A DNA stretch of 64,000 nt from the NCBI GenBank assembly GCA_028820845.1, contig JAPPII010000074.1, positions 1 to 64,000 of the forward strand, in the 5' to 3' direction. The stretch is from Candidatus Poribacteria bacterium (GTDB taxonomy: Bacteria > Poribacteria > WGA-4E > WGA-3G). Both the position numbers and the translations under genes were made by a program. The stretch's first letter is position 1; each line of letters begins with the position of its first letter. The notes below the pieces were generated by a model. It did no database searches. It had not been told where the DNA came from and worked only from the letters and a program-made list of their open reading frames with translations. Shown piece after piece: positions 16,597 to 26,634 of this stretch.

Positions 16597-16860
16597 TTAG
16601 GTCCCTATGTCTAATGCTTCATTAATGCGTTCATAAATCCATTCGTCAATAAGTTCGCCCGCTGGTATCCCGCGTTCCTCAGCAAGTTTTATCACGACCT
16701 TGGCATCTTCGGATGTTAGCCAAACAGAGACTTTGAATTCACCGCCCTGTTTCAAGAGCGTTCCCTCGCGTTGCTGCATCTCTTGGGCCACGAAGTATTC
16801 ATGGTCATCGTAGACATCTTCGTATTCTTCAACTTCGGGATCTATGATGTGTTTAAGCAT
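16597..16860 (-). CDS. small acidic ribbon-helix-helix-like protein
   Basis: An 87-aa protein. The C-terminal part KVSVWLTSEDAKVVIKLAEERG, then IPAGELIDEWIYERI, has the strand-helix-helix layout of CopG/Arc-type DNA-binding proteins, while the N-terminus is very acidic (EEYEDVYDDHEYF). It starts inside the end of the ATPase gene (8-bp overlap), so the two are coupled. It could be an autorepressor or antitoxin-like partner of the ATPase-nuclease. The RHH call is by eye. Confidence 0.6.
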   Translation of the reverse strand: MLKHIIDPEVEEYEDVYDDHEYFVAQEMQQREGTLLKQGGEFKVSVWLTSEDAKVVIKLAEERGIPAGELIDEWIYERINEALDIGT

Positions 16861-18472
16861 TCTCAGTGCTCCTATCTGAGGGCTTTTTTTGTATCACAGG
16901 AATGACATAACTCCGAATCGTGAAACCTTCCACCGTCTCTGTCTCTACCCGTGGTTCCGAGGCTTCACGGTGATCAAAGACGACATAGTACCCTTCTATC
17001 GCGTTCTCCAATTTGAGATACGCAGCGAGCTGCCTTTTGCCTGCTTGATATCGTCTCTCGCCTCTCCAAATCTTGGTCTCAACGATATATTTTCGTTGGT
17101 TGTAGACAATACAAAGATCTATCCGCCCACGACCCATTTGGACTTCAAGGAACATGTTGCCCCCCACCGCTTGGACGAACCCATCAAGGTAGGTGAGAAG
17201 GAGATGTCTGCCGACAGATTCTTGTGGCGTTTGCGGCACTTGCAGAATTTGAAAGCCTGCCCGCGCGATGAAGTCCCTGAAGTTATCAAGTAACGACTCC
17301 ATGTCAATCTGTCCCGTGTTCGTGAGGTAAGCCCGGAAACCTATGATGTTGTTTTCAGGGAAATATTTCTCCTCAAGCCCATTTACCGTAGGCTTGAATG
17401 CTTGTAGGATAGCATATAGGTAAATTGGGTTAGCAATGTCACACATATTGTCTGTGCCTTTGGAAATAACGCCATAGGTGGCAAGGATGTTGATGAGCTC
17501 ATCGTGCGGGTTGAAAGGTACCCCATCCTCGTGTGCTGTGATTCTCATCAGAATTTTTTCAAAGCGCGGATCTTTACGAATATTAGTTGTCAGATGCACA
17601 ATGTTGGTGTTTTGGCTGTAGAGGAGTTGTGTGTGTGCCGTTATAAAATGCGACATCGTGATCGTTTCCGCTTTCGGAATATCAAACTCCTCTGTGAGAA
17701 TCTGCGCGAGTCGATTGACAAGCACAGGTTGGCCGGCAGTCTGTTTATGAATAGATGTGATAACCGCTGGATTGAAGGTTTGGCCGACTTCATCCGTGTA
17801 TTGTCCAAGCAGGTCTTGTACTTCCTCTCGCGTGAAGTTCGGTAAATGGAACTCATCCTGGATATTGAACGGAGAGATGGATCGATCGTAGTTAAGTTGG
17901 TTGATACTCTTAACGCCGACAATGCTGACGCTATGGGGGCATCGCGGTTTACCAGCAATGTAGATGTGGCGGAGGGTGTGGAGAAAATCACTCAGTGCGG
18001 CTTGCGGAATGCCGTCAAACTCGTCGATAACGATGACAACCTTTTGCTCGTTACATTCAACGTCCAAAAAATTTGCAAACTCCCTAAAGAATTCCAACAG
18101 GGAAAGGTGATCGGCAAGCCCTGTATTTGTCAAAAATTCCGTTAAAGCATCTGAGGGAGCAATGTCACGGTGCTGGAAAACCTGTTCAATTCCTTGGCGA
18201 ATCTGTTGGTAGAGATGCCCGTAGAAAGTGGAAGGGGAAAGGTTTTTATAGATATCAAAATTCAGCGGAATCGGGAAATAGGTAGGTTCTTCTGTGATGA
18301 GTCTGTCCAAGGCACGCTGAAAGAAGGTCGTTTTACCGGTTTGACGCGGCGCAAAAATGACAATATACTTACCGTCTTTAATGCGGTTGATGAAATCGTT
18401 AATTTTCTCGATGCGTGCGACGACATAGTTTTCCGCTGGATGCACGGGACCTTGGGTGCCAAAACGTCTCAT
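16853..18472 (-). CDS. AAA-type ATPase with C-terminal PD-(D/E)XK nuclease domain
   Basis: A 539-aa protein. The N-terminus has Walker A APRQTGKTT (41-49) and Walker B VVIVIDEFDG (about 147-156), in the style of STAND/archaeal-type ATPases and AAA-ATPase-like (PF14516) proteins. A winged-helix-like middle follows. The C-terminus reads GRIDLCIVYNQRKYIVETKIW and then a basic helix with GKRQLAAYL, the D and E-x-K pattern of restriction-like nucleases. Proteins of this build are frequent in genomes rich in mobile elements and are thought to be defence or selfish factors; a specific activity is not known. It is coupled to the small RHH-like gene downstream. Confidence 0.8.
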   Translation of the reverse strand: MRRFGTQGPVHPAENYVVARIEKINDFINRIKDGKYIVIFAPRQTGKTTFFQRALDRLITEEPTYFPIPLNFDIYKNLSPSTFYGHLYQQIRQGIEQVFQHRDIAPSDALTEFLTNTGLADHLSLLEFFREFANFLDVECNEQKVVIVIDEFDGIPQAALSDFLHTLRHIYIAGKPRCPHSVSIVGVKSINQLNYDRSISPFNIQDEFHLPNFTREEVQDLLGQYTDEVGQTFNPAVITSIHKQTAGQPVLVNRLAQILTEEFDIPKAETITMSHFITAHTQLLYSQNTNIVHLTTNIRKDPRFEKILMRITAHEDGVPFNPHDELINILATYGVISKGTDNMCDIANPIYLYAILQAFKPTVNGLEEKYFPENNIIGFRAYLTNTGQIDMESLLDNFRDFIARAGFQILQVPQTPQESVGRHLLLTYLDGFVQAVGGNMFLEVQMGRGRIDLCIVYNQRKYIVETKIWRGERRYQAGKRQLAAYLKLENAIEGYYVVFDHREASEPRVETETVEGFTIRSYVIPVIQKKPSDRSTENA

Positions 18473-18611
18473 TTTCCCCTCCCTTAGCAGTGTATTCTTT
18501 TATATTTTTCTTTCCTTTTTTTGCTAAAGGATACCATGAAAACTTTGCCTATGTCAAATTGAATTCACGGGTTTTAGAGCAGACGAATGCACGTAAAACT
18601 ACAATAAAGAG

Positions 18612-18633
18612 GGCGAGGCACGAAGACCTCGCC
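18612..18633 (-). terminator. candidate intrinsic terminator downstream of clpB
   Basis: GGCGAGG and CCTCGCC pair around an 8-base loop. On the minus strand the stem is followed by CTCTTTATTGT, a moderate U-rich tail. It lies 24 bp past the clpB stop codon. Confidence 0.65.
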
Positions 18634-18656
18634 TTGCATGGTTTGTGTCAGCTAAA

Positions 18657-21239
18657 TCACGCCTTCCTGAAAACGAACCCTTCACCTTCAAAATCCACAG
18701 CAATCGCATCACCGTCCTGGCAGTTACCCTCTAACATCTCAATAGCCAACGGATTGAGAATATCGCGCTGGATTGTCCGTCGGAGCGGACGTGCGCCGTA
18801 GACAGGATCAAATCCACGTTTCACCAACTCCGCGTTCGCAGGTTCTGTGAGTGTCAAGGTCATCTCCTTCTCCGCGAAGCGAAGACTCAGCTGCGCCAGT
18901 TCCAGTGTGACAATCCGCTGCAACGCCTCAATGTCGAGCCGGTCAAAGATAATCAGATCGTCAATACGGTTCAGGAATTCCGGTGGGAAATGTGCTTGTA
19001 CGGCTTCCACTACCTTACGCCGAATTTCCTTTCCGTCCAAGAGCGCATCACTAATCCATTGACTACCGATATTGGAAGTCATAATAACAACCGTGTTCTT
19101 GAAATCGACTGTGCGTCCTTGCCCGTCCGTCATTCTACCGTCGTCGAGCATCTGGAGTAAGACGTTGAACACCTCTGGATGCGCCTTCTCTACCTCGTCG
19201 AGTAAGATGACACAATACGGATGTCGTCGGACTGCCTCTGTGAGCTGCCCGCCTTCGTCGTAGCCGACGTATCCCGGCGGCGCGCCGATGAGTCGCGAGA
19301 CGGTGTGTTTTTCCATGTACTCGCTCATGTCGATACGCGCCATAGCGTTTGCGTCGTCGAAAAGGAACTCCGCAAGCGATTTGGCGAGGTGCGTTTTGCC
19401 AACACCCGTCGGACCCATGAAGAGGAAAGAACCGAGCGGACGATCCGGGTCGCCGAGGCCGACGCGGGCGCGCCGGATTGCGTTAGAAACAGCACTCACT
19501 GCTTCGTCCTGTCCAATGACCTGTTCGCACAGGCGTTCTTCCATGTGAAGGAGTTTCTGCGTCTCACCTTCCATCAACCGATAAACAGGGATACCCGTCC
19601 ATTTCGCTACGATTTCGGCAATATCCTCTGCACTGACTTGCTCTTTCAACATCTGTGTGCCGTGCGCATCTGTTTCCAGGGCTTCTCGGATGGTGCTGAG
19701 TTGGGACTCCAGTTCCGGTATTTTGCCGTATTCCAGTTCTGAGGCTCTACCGAGATTGCCCGAACGTTTGGCTTGTTCCGACTCAATACGGAGTGCCTCA
19801 ATCTGTTCCATGAGTTCACCGATCTGCATCAAATTCGCCTTTTCGTTCTGCCACGTAGCTTTCAGGGCGTTTGCTTTCTCTTTAAGTTCAGCAAGTTCAG
19901 CAATCAGTTTTTCAAGTCGTTGTTGGGACGCGGTGTCCTCTTCTTTCTCCAATGCTTGCTGTTCGATTTGGAGCTGGATGATACGGCGTTCCACCTCGTC
20001 AATTGCCTCCGGCACGCTATCGATTTCAATCCGCAGGCGCGATGCCGCTTCATCCACCAAATCCACGGCTTTATCGGGTAAAAACCGTTCCGAGATATAG
20101 CGTTTTGAAAGCGTCGCAGCAGCAACAATTGCATTGTCCTGAATTTGCACGCCGTGATGTGTCTCATAGCGTTCCTTCAAACCCCGCAGGATCGCAATCG
20201 TGTCTTCCACCGACGGTTCTTCAACCTGTACGGGCTGGAATCTGCGTTCCAAGGCGGCATCCTTTTCAATATGTTTACGATACTCATCGAGCGTGGTTGC
20301 ACCGATGCATCGGAGTTCACCGCGCGCCAGTGCCGGTTTGAGCATATTCGAGGCATCAACGGCACCTTCCGCGGCACCCGCACCGACAATGGTATGCAGT
20401 TCGTCAATAAACAGAATGACTTGTCCTTCTGCCTGTTCTATATCGGCAAGGACAGCTTTCAATCTGTCCTCAAATTCACCGCGATATTTACTGCCGGCAA
20501 TAAGTGCGCCTAAATCGAGTGCAATGAGCCGTTTCTCGCGAAGGCTTTCTGGAACATCGCCGTCAGCGATGCGTTGTGCGAGTCCTTCCACAATCGCCGT
20601 TTTCCCGACACCGGGTTCACCGATGAGCACGGGGTTGTTTTTCCGCCTGCGGGAAAGGACTTGCATCACACGACGAATTTCATCATCACGTCCGATAACC
20701 GGATCGAGTTTTCCTGAAATCGCTTCTTGCGTTAACTCTCGACCAAATCGGGTGAGTGCCTGATACTTATCCTCTGGATTCTGATCGGTTATCCGTTGGT
20801 TGCCACGGATGTCAACGAGTGCCTTGAGGATTTTATCTTTCGTTACACTCGCTTCCCGAAGGATTTTGCCGACCTCGGTTTGCTTAGCTTCAGCACACGC
20901 GATCAGGAGATGTTCTGTACTGACGTATTCGTCTTTAAGTGCCGTTGCCTCTTTGAAGGCACCGTCTAATACGGATTGCAGTGCAGGAGCAATACGCATT
21001 TCAGCTGCCGCGCCTTGCACATTGGGTGTCTTTTGAACGAGATCCTCAATTGCTGAGGTAATTCCGGGAATATCAGCACCTAATTTCTGGAAAATCGGTG
21101 TGACAATTCCGTCAGTTTGCCCAATGAGAGCCAACATCAGGTGTTCAACACCCAGTTCGGGGCTTTGGGCATCTGAGGCTAAACTTTGTGCTGTCTGGAG
21201 TGCTTCTTGTGCTTTAATTGTAAATCTATCAAATCTCAT
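18657..21239 (-). CDS. clpB: ATP-dependent protein disaggregase ClpB
   Basis: An 860-aa Hsp100 chaperone that, with DnaK, pulls proteins out of aggregates. The order is complete: N-domain ([16 protein letters not shown] and its repeat), NBD1 with Walker A GEPGVGKT near 205 and [15 protein letters not shown], a long coiled-coil middle domain (about 405-525), NBD2 with Walker A GPTGVGKT near 605, and the C-terminal small domain with YGARPLRR. The coiled-coil M-domain separates it from ClpA/ClpC. Expression is normally heat-inducible; here an inverted repeat lies upstream but no HrcA-type CIRCE site is recognised. Confidence 0.98.
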   Translation of the reverse strand: MRFDRFTIKAQEALQTAQSLASDAQSPELGVEHLMLALIGQTDGIVTPIFQKLGADIPGITSAIEDLVQKTPNVQGAAAEMRIAPALQSVLDGAFKEATALKDEYVSTEHLLIACAEAKQTEVGKILREASVTKDKILKALVDIRGNQRITDQNPEDKYQALTRFGRELTQEAISGKLDPVIGRDDEIRRVMQVLSRRRKNNPVLIGEPGVGKTAIVEGLAQRIADGDVPESLREKRLIALDLGALIAGSKYRGEFEDRLKAVLADIEQAEGQVILFIDELHTIVGAGAAEGAVDASNMLKPALARGELRCIGATTLDEYRKHIEKDAALERRFQPVQVEEPSVEDTIAILRGLKERYETHHGVQIQDNAIVAAATLSKRYISERFLPDKAVDLVDEAASRLRIEIDSVPEAIDEVERRIIQLQIEQQALEKEEDTASQQRLEKLIAELAELKEKANALKATWQNEKANLMQIGELMEQIEALRIESEQAKRSGNLGRASELEYGKIPELESQLSTIREALETDAHGTQMLKEQVSAEDIAEIVAKWTGIPVYRLMEGETQKLLHMEERLCEQVIGQDEAVSAVSNAIRRARVGLGDPDRPLGSFLFMGPTGVGKTHLAKSLAEFLFDDANAMARIDMSEYMEKHTVSRLIGAPPGYVGYDEGGQLTEAVRRHPYCVILLDEVEKAHPEVFNVLLQMLDDGRMTDGQGRTVDFKNTVVIMTSNIGSQWISDALLDGKEIRRKVVEAVQAHFPPEFLNRIDDLIIFDRLDIEALQRIVTLELAQLSLRFAEKEMTLTLTEPANAELVKRGFDPVYGARPLRRTIQRDILNPLAIEMLEGNCQDGDAIAVDFEGEGFVFRKA

Positions 21240-21294
21240 AATATGCCTCCTATATTGTTTCTATTTTATTCAAAGTGTATTCAAATCAGTTCTA

Positions 21295-21316
21295 CATAGA
21301 TGTAGCAAAATCTATG
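21295..21316. promoter_or_regulatory. inverted repeat upstream of clpB
   Basis: CATAGAT and ATCTATG arms are separated by 8 bp, about 55 bp before the clpB start. It may be an operator for a heat-shock or other regulator. It does not match the CIRCE consensus. Confidence 0.35.
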
Positions 21317-21351
21317 CCACTTTTCTCTGGACGTTGAGATTGGATAGTTGA

Positions 21352-21430
21352 GGGTAGGGACAGGTTTTGAGCCTGCCCAATATATTCTTTTTTGTGCCTG
21401 TCCAATATAGGTATCCGCAAGGGATACCCC
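21352..21430. repeat. hairpin-rich intergenic repeat cluster
   Basis: The spacer between clpB and the ADP-ribosylglycohydrolase gene contains the near-palindrome GGACAGG-TTTTGA-GCCTGCCC, a second partial copy (TGCCTGTCC) and the hairpin GGTATCC-GCAAG-GGATACC at 21410-21428. These resemble other spacer repeats in the window in layout but not in sequence. No gene is visible. Confidence 0.55.
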
Positions 21431-21528
21431 TACGGTTGATCGTGTGACACTTTGGCATCCTATGTGCTAAATTGGCAGGGAGAATGAGTTAAATTAGGAC
21501 AATTTGGTATAGGTGAGTTGTCGCAGGA

Positions 21529-22317
21529 TTAGTTATTGACCGTCCGATACATCTCTCGGATCAGTTCTACGATGTCCGGTGCTTTGGGCAAGAGGAAACG
21601 GTTCTCTGCTTCTGTTTTAATGGCTTCGGGAATTCCGTGTAGTGCTTCAGCGATCGCGCCTGCGATTGCGCCGAGCGTATCCGAATCACCGCCTAAAGAG
21701 ATCGCATTGCGTACAGCATCTTCATAGTCCTCTGATTCCAAAGCGCACGTGACGGCTGGCGGGACTGTACCTGGGCAGGTCATATCAAAAGCGTAGTCGG
21801 ATCGGATAGCGTCCACTGTCTGCGTCAAGTCGTAGCCGTATTCGGTAGTGATAACCTCGCGAATGCTTGCGACACTTTCACCGCGATAGGCGAGCCAGAT
21901 GGCGTGAGTTGTTGCCTGTGCCCCTTTTACCCCTTCCGGATGGTCGTGGCTGATAACGGTTACTTTCTCTGCATCGAGAAGTGCAGCGTTGAGGTCATCT
22001 CGATTCAGAAATGCCGTTGGCGAGACGCGCATTGCTGCGCCGTTACGGAGGGTGCAATTGGGTGTGTCCGCCTCGGAAGCGATCCACTGTTTGAATATTT
22101 GACTGAAACCGCAGTTTGGATACCGACGACCCCATTTACGCATCGTCTCTGCTGGTGGAAGATTGTGTAAAAGCGCATCAGCGACGGCTGTCGTGCAAAC
22201 CGAGTCATCTGTGAAACGACAGTTGTCACTGAAGAGAGGAAAATCTTTGGTTTTGATCCGGCTATCTTTCGGTTCATAGATGGAACCGACAATGTCTCCG
22301 ATAATTGCGCCTAACAT
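21529..22317 (-). CDS. ADP-ribosylglycohydrolase family protein
   Basis: A 262-aa protein of the DraG/ARH fold, which removes ADP-ribose from proteins, nucleic acids or small molecules using two metal ions. The N-terminal metal site appears as CRFTDDSVCTTA and the C-terminal one as SLGGDSDTLGAIAGAIAEAL, both typical. It follows the terminator of the LamG gene pair and reads on the same strand, with its own spacer. The substrate is not predictable. No matching ADP-ribosyltransferase is seen nearby, although the TIR-like protein 7 kb away handles related chemistry. Confidence 0.92.
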   Translation of the reverse strand: MLGAIIGDIVGSIYEPKDSRIKTKDFPLFSDNCRFTDDSVCTTAVADALLHNLPPAETMRKWGRRYPNCGFSQIFKQWIASEADTPNCTLRNGAAMRVSPTAFLNRDDLNAALLDAEKVTVISHDHPEGVKGAQATTHAIWLAYRGESVASIREVITTEYGYDLTQTVDAIRSDYAFDMTCPGTVPPAVTCALESEDYEDAVRNAISLGGDSDTLGAIAGAIAEALHGIPEAIKTEAENRFLLPKAPDIVELIREMYRTVNN

Positions 22318-22334
22318 GTTTTGAGCCTCTTCAT

Positions 22335-22372
22335 TAAAAAATGTAGGGCGAAGGCATCATACCTTGCCCTAC
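22335..22372 (-). terminator. intrinsic terminator downstream of LamG genes
   Basis: TGTAGGGC-G-AAGG pairs with CCTTGCCCTACA around a 7-base loop. On the minus strand the stem is followed by TTTTTTAA, a good U-tract. It lies about 28 bp past the stop of the LamG gene ending at 22400. Confidence 0.8.
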
Positions 22373-22399
22373 AACATACAAGCACAAATTAGATAAATA

Positions 22400-23236
22400 C
22401 TACCGCAGCGTGCGTTGTGCCTTGATGTTCGCCCATGTTGTGGTGAACTTGTCTTGCGGTTCAACACTTACGACTGCTTCGGCGTATTCAGCCAAATCGG
22501 CTTCATCGAAAGCAGAATTATAGACGATGAGTTCATCTACACTACCGCCGAAGTAGTGGACATCCGTGCCTGAAATCACTTCATCGTGAAAAACGGTGTC
22601 GCCATTGACCTTACCGATAGCGATAGCGGCACCGTGCCCATACATTGCCCCGCCGTCTTCATTGGCGATGAGTTCGCCGTTAAGCCACAGTTCAAATTTT
22701 TCGGCTTCAACTGCGTTCGTGGTGTCGCGTAACACCAGAGCCACGTGATACCACACCCCTGATTCTATGGCGACAGCGGGCCACGCGCCATCCCAGTTGT
22801 ATTCTGCTCGGTTCCATGCGCCGACATAAACCTCTCCGTCGAAGACGTAGAGATTAAAGCCTCGTGTTGCACCGCCTTCTTCATAAAGCGTCTGCTTATG
22901 GTCGGCGATATCTACATCATCGCAGTTAAAGTAACAGGCAATCGTCCGATCCGAGTAGAAATCGGGCTGTGCAATGGTATTAATACCCACGTCATTGGGG
23001 AGGTGGACCCCATCATCTATGCCGTCGAAACGTAAAGCTGAACCGACAGGACCCTCAACGATTTCGGGGTCCCCCACAATTGTGCCATCTAAACCTTTCC
23101 CAGAGGTATCGACGACATCTAAGTCTTCAAGACTCCACTTACCTTCAACAGTCGCTTCGTCTTTTGCTGCATGAGTGGCTGCAGTAATAAATATAAGTAA
23201 AATACTCAATACGAAAATGGAACGATATTTTACCAT
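22400..23236 (-). CDS. secreted LamG / concanavalin A-like lectin-fold protein (copy 1)
   Basis: A 278-aa secreted protein. The N-terminus is a signal peptide (FVLSILLIFITAATHA). The body is one LamG-like jelly roll: the typical start EGKWSLEDLDVVDTSGKGLDG, then ALRFDGIDDGVHLP, GVWYHVALVLRD with the usual W-x-H, and ending YFGGSVDELIVYNSAFDEADL. It finishes with a short tail, DKFTTTWANIKAQRT, shared with the next gene and echoed in the protein at 55218-56015. It is about 60% identical by eye to its upstream neighbour, so a tandem duplicate. Glycan or surface binding is the usual role of this fold; the ligand is unknown. Confidence 0.88.
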   Translation of the reverse strand: MVKYRSIFVLSILLIFITAATHAAKDEATVEGKWSLEDLDVVDTSGKGLDGTIVGDPEIVEGPVGSALRFDGIDDGVHLPNDVGINTIAQPDFYSDRTIACYFNCDDVDIADHKQTLYEEGGATRGFNLYVFDGEVYVGAWNRAEYNWDGAWPAVAIESGVWYHVALVLRDTTNAVEAEKFELWLNGELIANEDGGAMYGHGAAIAIGKVNGDTVFHDEVISGTDVHYFGGSVDELIVYNSAFDEADLAEYAEAVVSVEPQDKFTTTWANIKAQRTLR

Positions 23237-23290
23237 TATGACGATCTCCTTTATGGATTTTATTGTTGAACCTCAGTCTGAGAGCTGAGG

Positions 23291-24127
23291 TTAGTTTTCA
23301 GTGCGTTGGGCTTTCAGGTGTCCCCAGGTGGTTGTAAATTTGCCCTGCGCTTCGACGCTCAAGGGCGACGCGAGTTCTGTAAAATCTGCCTCGTCAAAAG
23401 CGGAGCCATAGACAAGAACTTCGTCGATTATACCACCAAACCAGTCAACATCAGTTTGACCAGCACCGGTACCATCATGATAGACAGTGTTCTGGTTGAG
23501 ATGACCGATGCCGATATCGTCAGAATGTGCGTGCAACTGTCCACCCTTTTCTTGGGCGATACGTTTGCCATCTAGCCACATTTCAAACTTATTACTTTCT
23601 ACCTTCGCTGCACCGTCGCGAATCACTAAGCCGACATGATACCACCGCTTTGACTTAACCTCTGCGAAGGGCCATGCCCCGTTCCAGTTGTACTCGGCGC
23701 GATTCCATCCGCCGACATAAACCTTACCGCCATGCACGTAGATGATTAACCCGCGTGTCGCGCCGCCTTCTTCAAAAATTACCTGCTTTCGATCATCAAT
23801 CTTCACGTCGTCGCAGTTGAATAATGCAGCGACCGTCCGGTCGGTATAGGGGCCACCGGTGTTAATATCCGCGGAATCTGGCAGTTTAATACCGTCACTT
23901 TTGCCGTTGAACTTCAACGCTTTTCCAGAGATACCCTCGACAGCTTGCGGTTTTCCAGCGAAATTACCATTCACACCTTTCTTTGAAGCATCTTTGGCAT
24001 CTCCATTATTAAAATCCCAGATCGCGGCAACTGTCCCTTCATCGCGCTGTGCGCTTACGGGTTCGATGGGGAACAACACACATAGCAGTAGAGCAACACA
24101 TCCTATAGAAACAAATACACGAACCAC
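23291..24127 (-). CDS. secreted LamG / concanavalin A-like lectin-fold protein (copy 2)
   Basis: A 278-aa paralog of the gene 54 bp downstream. Signal peptide VSIGCVALLLCVLFPIEPVSA, then a LamG domain: AAIWDFNNGDAKDASKKGVNG, ALKFNGKSDGIKLP, KRWYHVGLVIRDGA, DWFGGIIDEVLVYGSAFDEAD. The tail is GKFTTTWGHLKAQRTEN. The paired genes probably form a dicistronic unit ended by the hairpin at 22335-22372. Duplicated LamG secreted proteins fit a host-associated or particle-attached life style; direct function is unknown. Confidence 0.88.
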   Translation of the reverse strand: MVRVFVSIGCVALLLCVLFPIEPVSAQRDEGTVAAIWDFNNGDAKDASKKGVNGNFAGKPQAVEGISGKALKFNGKSDGIKLPDSADINTGGPYTDRTVAALFNCDDVKIDDRKQVIFEEGGATRGLIIYVHGGKVYVGGWNRAEYNWNGAWPFAEVKSKRWYHVGLVIRDGAAKVESNKFEMWLDGKRIAQEKGGQLHAHSDDIGIGHLNQNTVYHDGTGAGQTDVDWFGGIIDEVLVYGSAFDEADFTELASPLSVEAQGKFTTTWGHLKAQRTEN

Positions 24128-24292
24128 TTTTCTTCTCCTTGTGAGATTCCTCCCTTTCTATTGAATATGGAGGTTAGAATGTCTTTGCGGCAGATATTTC
24201 ATGCCCCAAATTGCTGATTTACGATGTTTCTTGCATTATTCAAAATTGTTAGAATTTTGTCAAGTTAAAATCTGGAGATTCGGAAAAAAGCA

Positions 24293-24322
24293 TTGACGTT
24301 AACTCGTATTTTAAGGTATGCT
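24293..24322 (+). promoter_or_regulatory. candidate promoter for the LRR gene pair
   Basis: TTGACG (24293-24298), 18-bp spacer, TATGCT (24317-24322), about 130 bp before the chosen ATG. It lies in the 325-bp divergent spacer between the LamG pair and the LRR genes, which otherwise shows no gene. Confidence 0.4.
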
Positions 24323-24452
24323 TTATTTCTCAGCACTACACGGATTTTATTTTTAATTTGAAAATTGATTGTCAATCACATCAGCAATAGAAAAGGAGTT
24401 GAACCTAAATTTTGCCCAAACACCGAGAGCCAAATTGGGTTATTTTTGTATT

Positions 24453-26621
24453 ATGCCACTTACGAAAACGAAACAGATACTGATTCACCTATTCATGTTC
24501 AGCGTGACGGTGTGCTTGATATTTCCACCAACGGCACCCGCACAGACCGTTAATGTTCCAGACACTGGCTTGCGAGCTGCTATTAATGAAACACTCGACA
24601 AAACACCCAGTGCCGCAATTACGGCAGATGAGATGGCGACGTTGGACCAACTTGATGCAGTTGACAGAAGCATCCGAGATTTGAACGGACTGGAAGCTGC
24701 AGCAAATCTGAGGAGTGTAGAACTTCGTCATAATCTAATATCGGACTTATCACCCCTCACAAGATTGATTCAGCTGCATCACATAAATGTGGAGGATAAC
24801 GTGATATCCGACTTATCACCCCTCTCAGGTCTGATTAACTTGGAGGAATTGCATGTTCATCATAATCTAATATCCGATCTCTCGCCGATTAAAGGGTTAA
24901 TCAACTTAAGAGAACTAAATATCTCACATAATGTGATAACCGATTTATCACCGATCTCAGATTTGATAAGGCTTGATCGGGTGTTGATGAGCGAGAATCC
25001 GTTAGCAGACCTGTCCCCGCTTACGGGTTTAATCAGCCTGAGGCGTTTTCACTCTTCGGGCACGCCTATACTAAACTTGTCTGCCTTGACGAAGTTACCG
25101 AAGTTGCAGGAGTTAGATATTGGCAGCGGGGAAATTTCCGATCTCTCTGTTTTGGAAGGGTTCACAACCTTGAGAGAACTCTATCTTGCAGATAACGAAA
25201 TTTCGGACCTCTCGCCATTGGCGACATTAACGGGACTGACACATCTAAATCTTGAAAATAACCAGATATCTGATGTTTCCCCGCTTGCATCTTTGTCCAA
25301 CCTGACCCGTATTGAACTTCAAGATAATGAGATAGTAGACTTTTCGCCGCTGGATGTCTTCCCTGAGAGTGTCACTATCGTTGGAAACAATAATCCTGGA
25401 TTCGCAGGCAATGCGCCAAAAATACAGGGACCTTGGTTGTGGGTTATCGTGCCAACAAACGGACTGTCGGGCTCAAGGGCAGCCGCTTCTCAAACAGATT
25501 TTCTCTCACAAGTCAGTGGTGGCAGCATGACAGAATTAAGGATTGCAAGACAGGGAGCGATGGAAGGAGATGCCGTTGGGGATAAAGTCTGGACATTAGG
25601 GAGAATCCCCAGAAAGGGTGGCAATAACATCAATGAACTCGTGAATACCATCGGCTTAGGCACCGGTAATATAGATCACCATGTCGTTTACGGTTCTATA
25701 AACCTCGATTCGCCACGCGTACAAAATACACGGATGTTTGTCGGCAGCGGCGATGCTGTTAAGGTCTGGCTCAACGGTACATTGGTCCATACCAACGCCG
25801 TTGACAGAGACGCGGACGGTTACAAAGAGAATTTCCCTGTTACGTTAAGAGCCGGAACAAACGCCCTCTTGATCGCTGTCTACGAAGGTGAGGGGTGGTG
25901 GAGCGGCTTTTTCGGATTTGAGAGTGGGACGGACTACACCGTATGGACCCAGAGTCCTCCAACTCCTATAGGCTTCGTCCGGGTGGCGGATGTAAATGAA
26001 GATGGAATCGTGAGTATTTTGGACCTGATTTTTGTAGCACGTGATTTTGAAAGAAACAAACCGACAAATCCACGATCGGATGTGAACGGTGATGGAAGGG
26101 TTAACATCTTAGACCTTAACTTTGTCGCAAGCAATATAGACGCGACGATACCCGCCGCGCCTTCTAACTTTATATTCGGTCAACTCTCTCCAGAAACGCT
26201 ACGGGCATGGATAGCACAAGCACACGCCGAGAACGACGGTTCCCTTGCTTTCCAACAAGGCATCGCGAGTCTCCAACGGCTTTTAGCCGCTCTGATGCCG
26301 CGTGAGACACAGTTGCTCGCTAATTATCCGAACCCCTTCAATCCAGAGACGTGGATACCGTATCAACTCGCAACGGCTGCCGATGTTCAGATCCGTATCT
26401 ATGCAGCGAATGGCACTTTAGTCCGGATATTAGATTTTGGACATCAACCCGCAGGTATCTACCAACAACGGGATCGTGCGGCATATTGGGATGGTAAAAA
26501 TGAGATGGGTGAATCTGTCGCGAGCGGGGTCTATTTCTATACATTGTCCACGGAGTCTACACGCGACTCCGTTACTGCTGGGGATTTCACTGCGACTCGT
26601 AAAATGTTGATAGCAAAATAA
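24453..26621 (+). CDS. secreted LRR protein with dockerin-like repeats and C-terminal sorting/FlgD-like module
   Basis: A large secreted protein (about 722 aa from the ATG at 24453). The start is chosen because it gives a clean signal peptide (KQILIHLFMFSVTVCLIF...PAQ), though no good ribosome-binding site precedes it; TTG codons at 24369 or 24399 are alternatives. After a PDTGLRAAINETL segment come about eleven 22-residue internalin-type leucine-rich repeats of the form LENNQISDVSPLASLSNL. A beta-rich domain follows, then two calcium-loop repeats DVNEDGIVSILDL and DVNGDGRVNILDL, which match dockerin type I. The end, ANYPNPFNPETWIPYQL to YFYTLSTESTRDS, is a FlgD/T9SS-type module. It is 13 bp before the cohesin-bearing gene. 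Confidence 0.88.
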   Translation: MPLTKTKQILIHLFMFSVTVCLIFPPTAPAQTVNVPDTGLRAAINETLDKTPSAAITADEMATLDQLDAVDRSIRDLNGLEAAANLRSVELRHNLISDLSPLTRLIQLHHINVEDNVISDLSPLSGLINLEELHVHHNLISDLSPIKGLINLRELNISHNVITDLSPISDLIRLDRVLMSENPLADLSPLTGLISLRRFHSSGTPILNLSALTKLPKLQELDIGSGEISDLSVLEGFTTLRELYLADNEISDLSPLATLTGLTHLNLENNQISDVSPLASLSNLTRIELQDNEIVDFSPLDVFPESVTIVGNNNPGFAGNAPKIQGPWLWVIVPTNGLSGSRAAASQTDFLSQVSGGSMTELRIARQGAMEGDAVGDKVWTLGRIPRKGGNNINELVNTIGLGTGNIDHHVVYGSINLDSPRVQNTRMFVGSGDAVKVWLNGTLVHTNAVDRDADGYKENFPVTLRAGTNALLIAVYEGEGWWSGFFGFESGTDYTVWTQSPPTPIGFVRVADVNEDGIVSILDLIFVARDFERNKPTNPRSDVNGDGRVNILDLNFVASNIDATIPAAPSNFIFGQLSPETLRAWIAQAHAENDGSLAFQQGIASLQRLLAALMPRETQLLANYPNPFNPETWIPYQLATAADVQIRIYAANGTLVRILDFGHQPAGIYQQRDRAAYWDGKNEMGESVASGVYFYTLSTESTRDSVTAGDFTATRKMLIAK

Positions 26622-26634
26622 AGAGGAGAAAAAT

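Noticed and set aside
20200-20763. 187-codon open frame on the plus strand inside clpB
   Set aside because: Antisense to a complete, strongly conserved ClpB; composition typical of a shadow.
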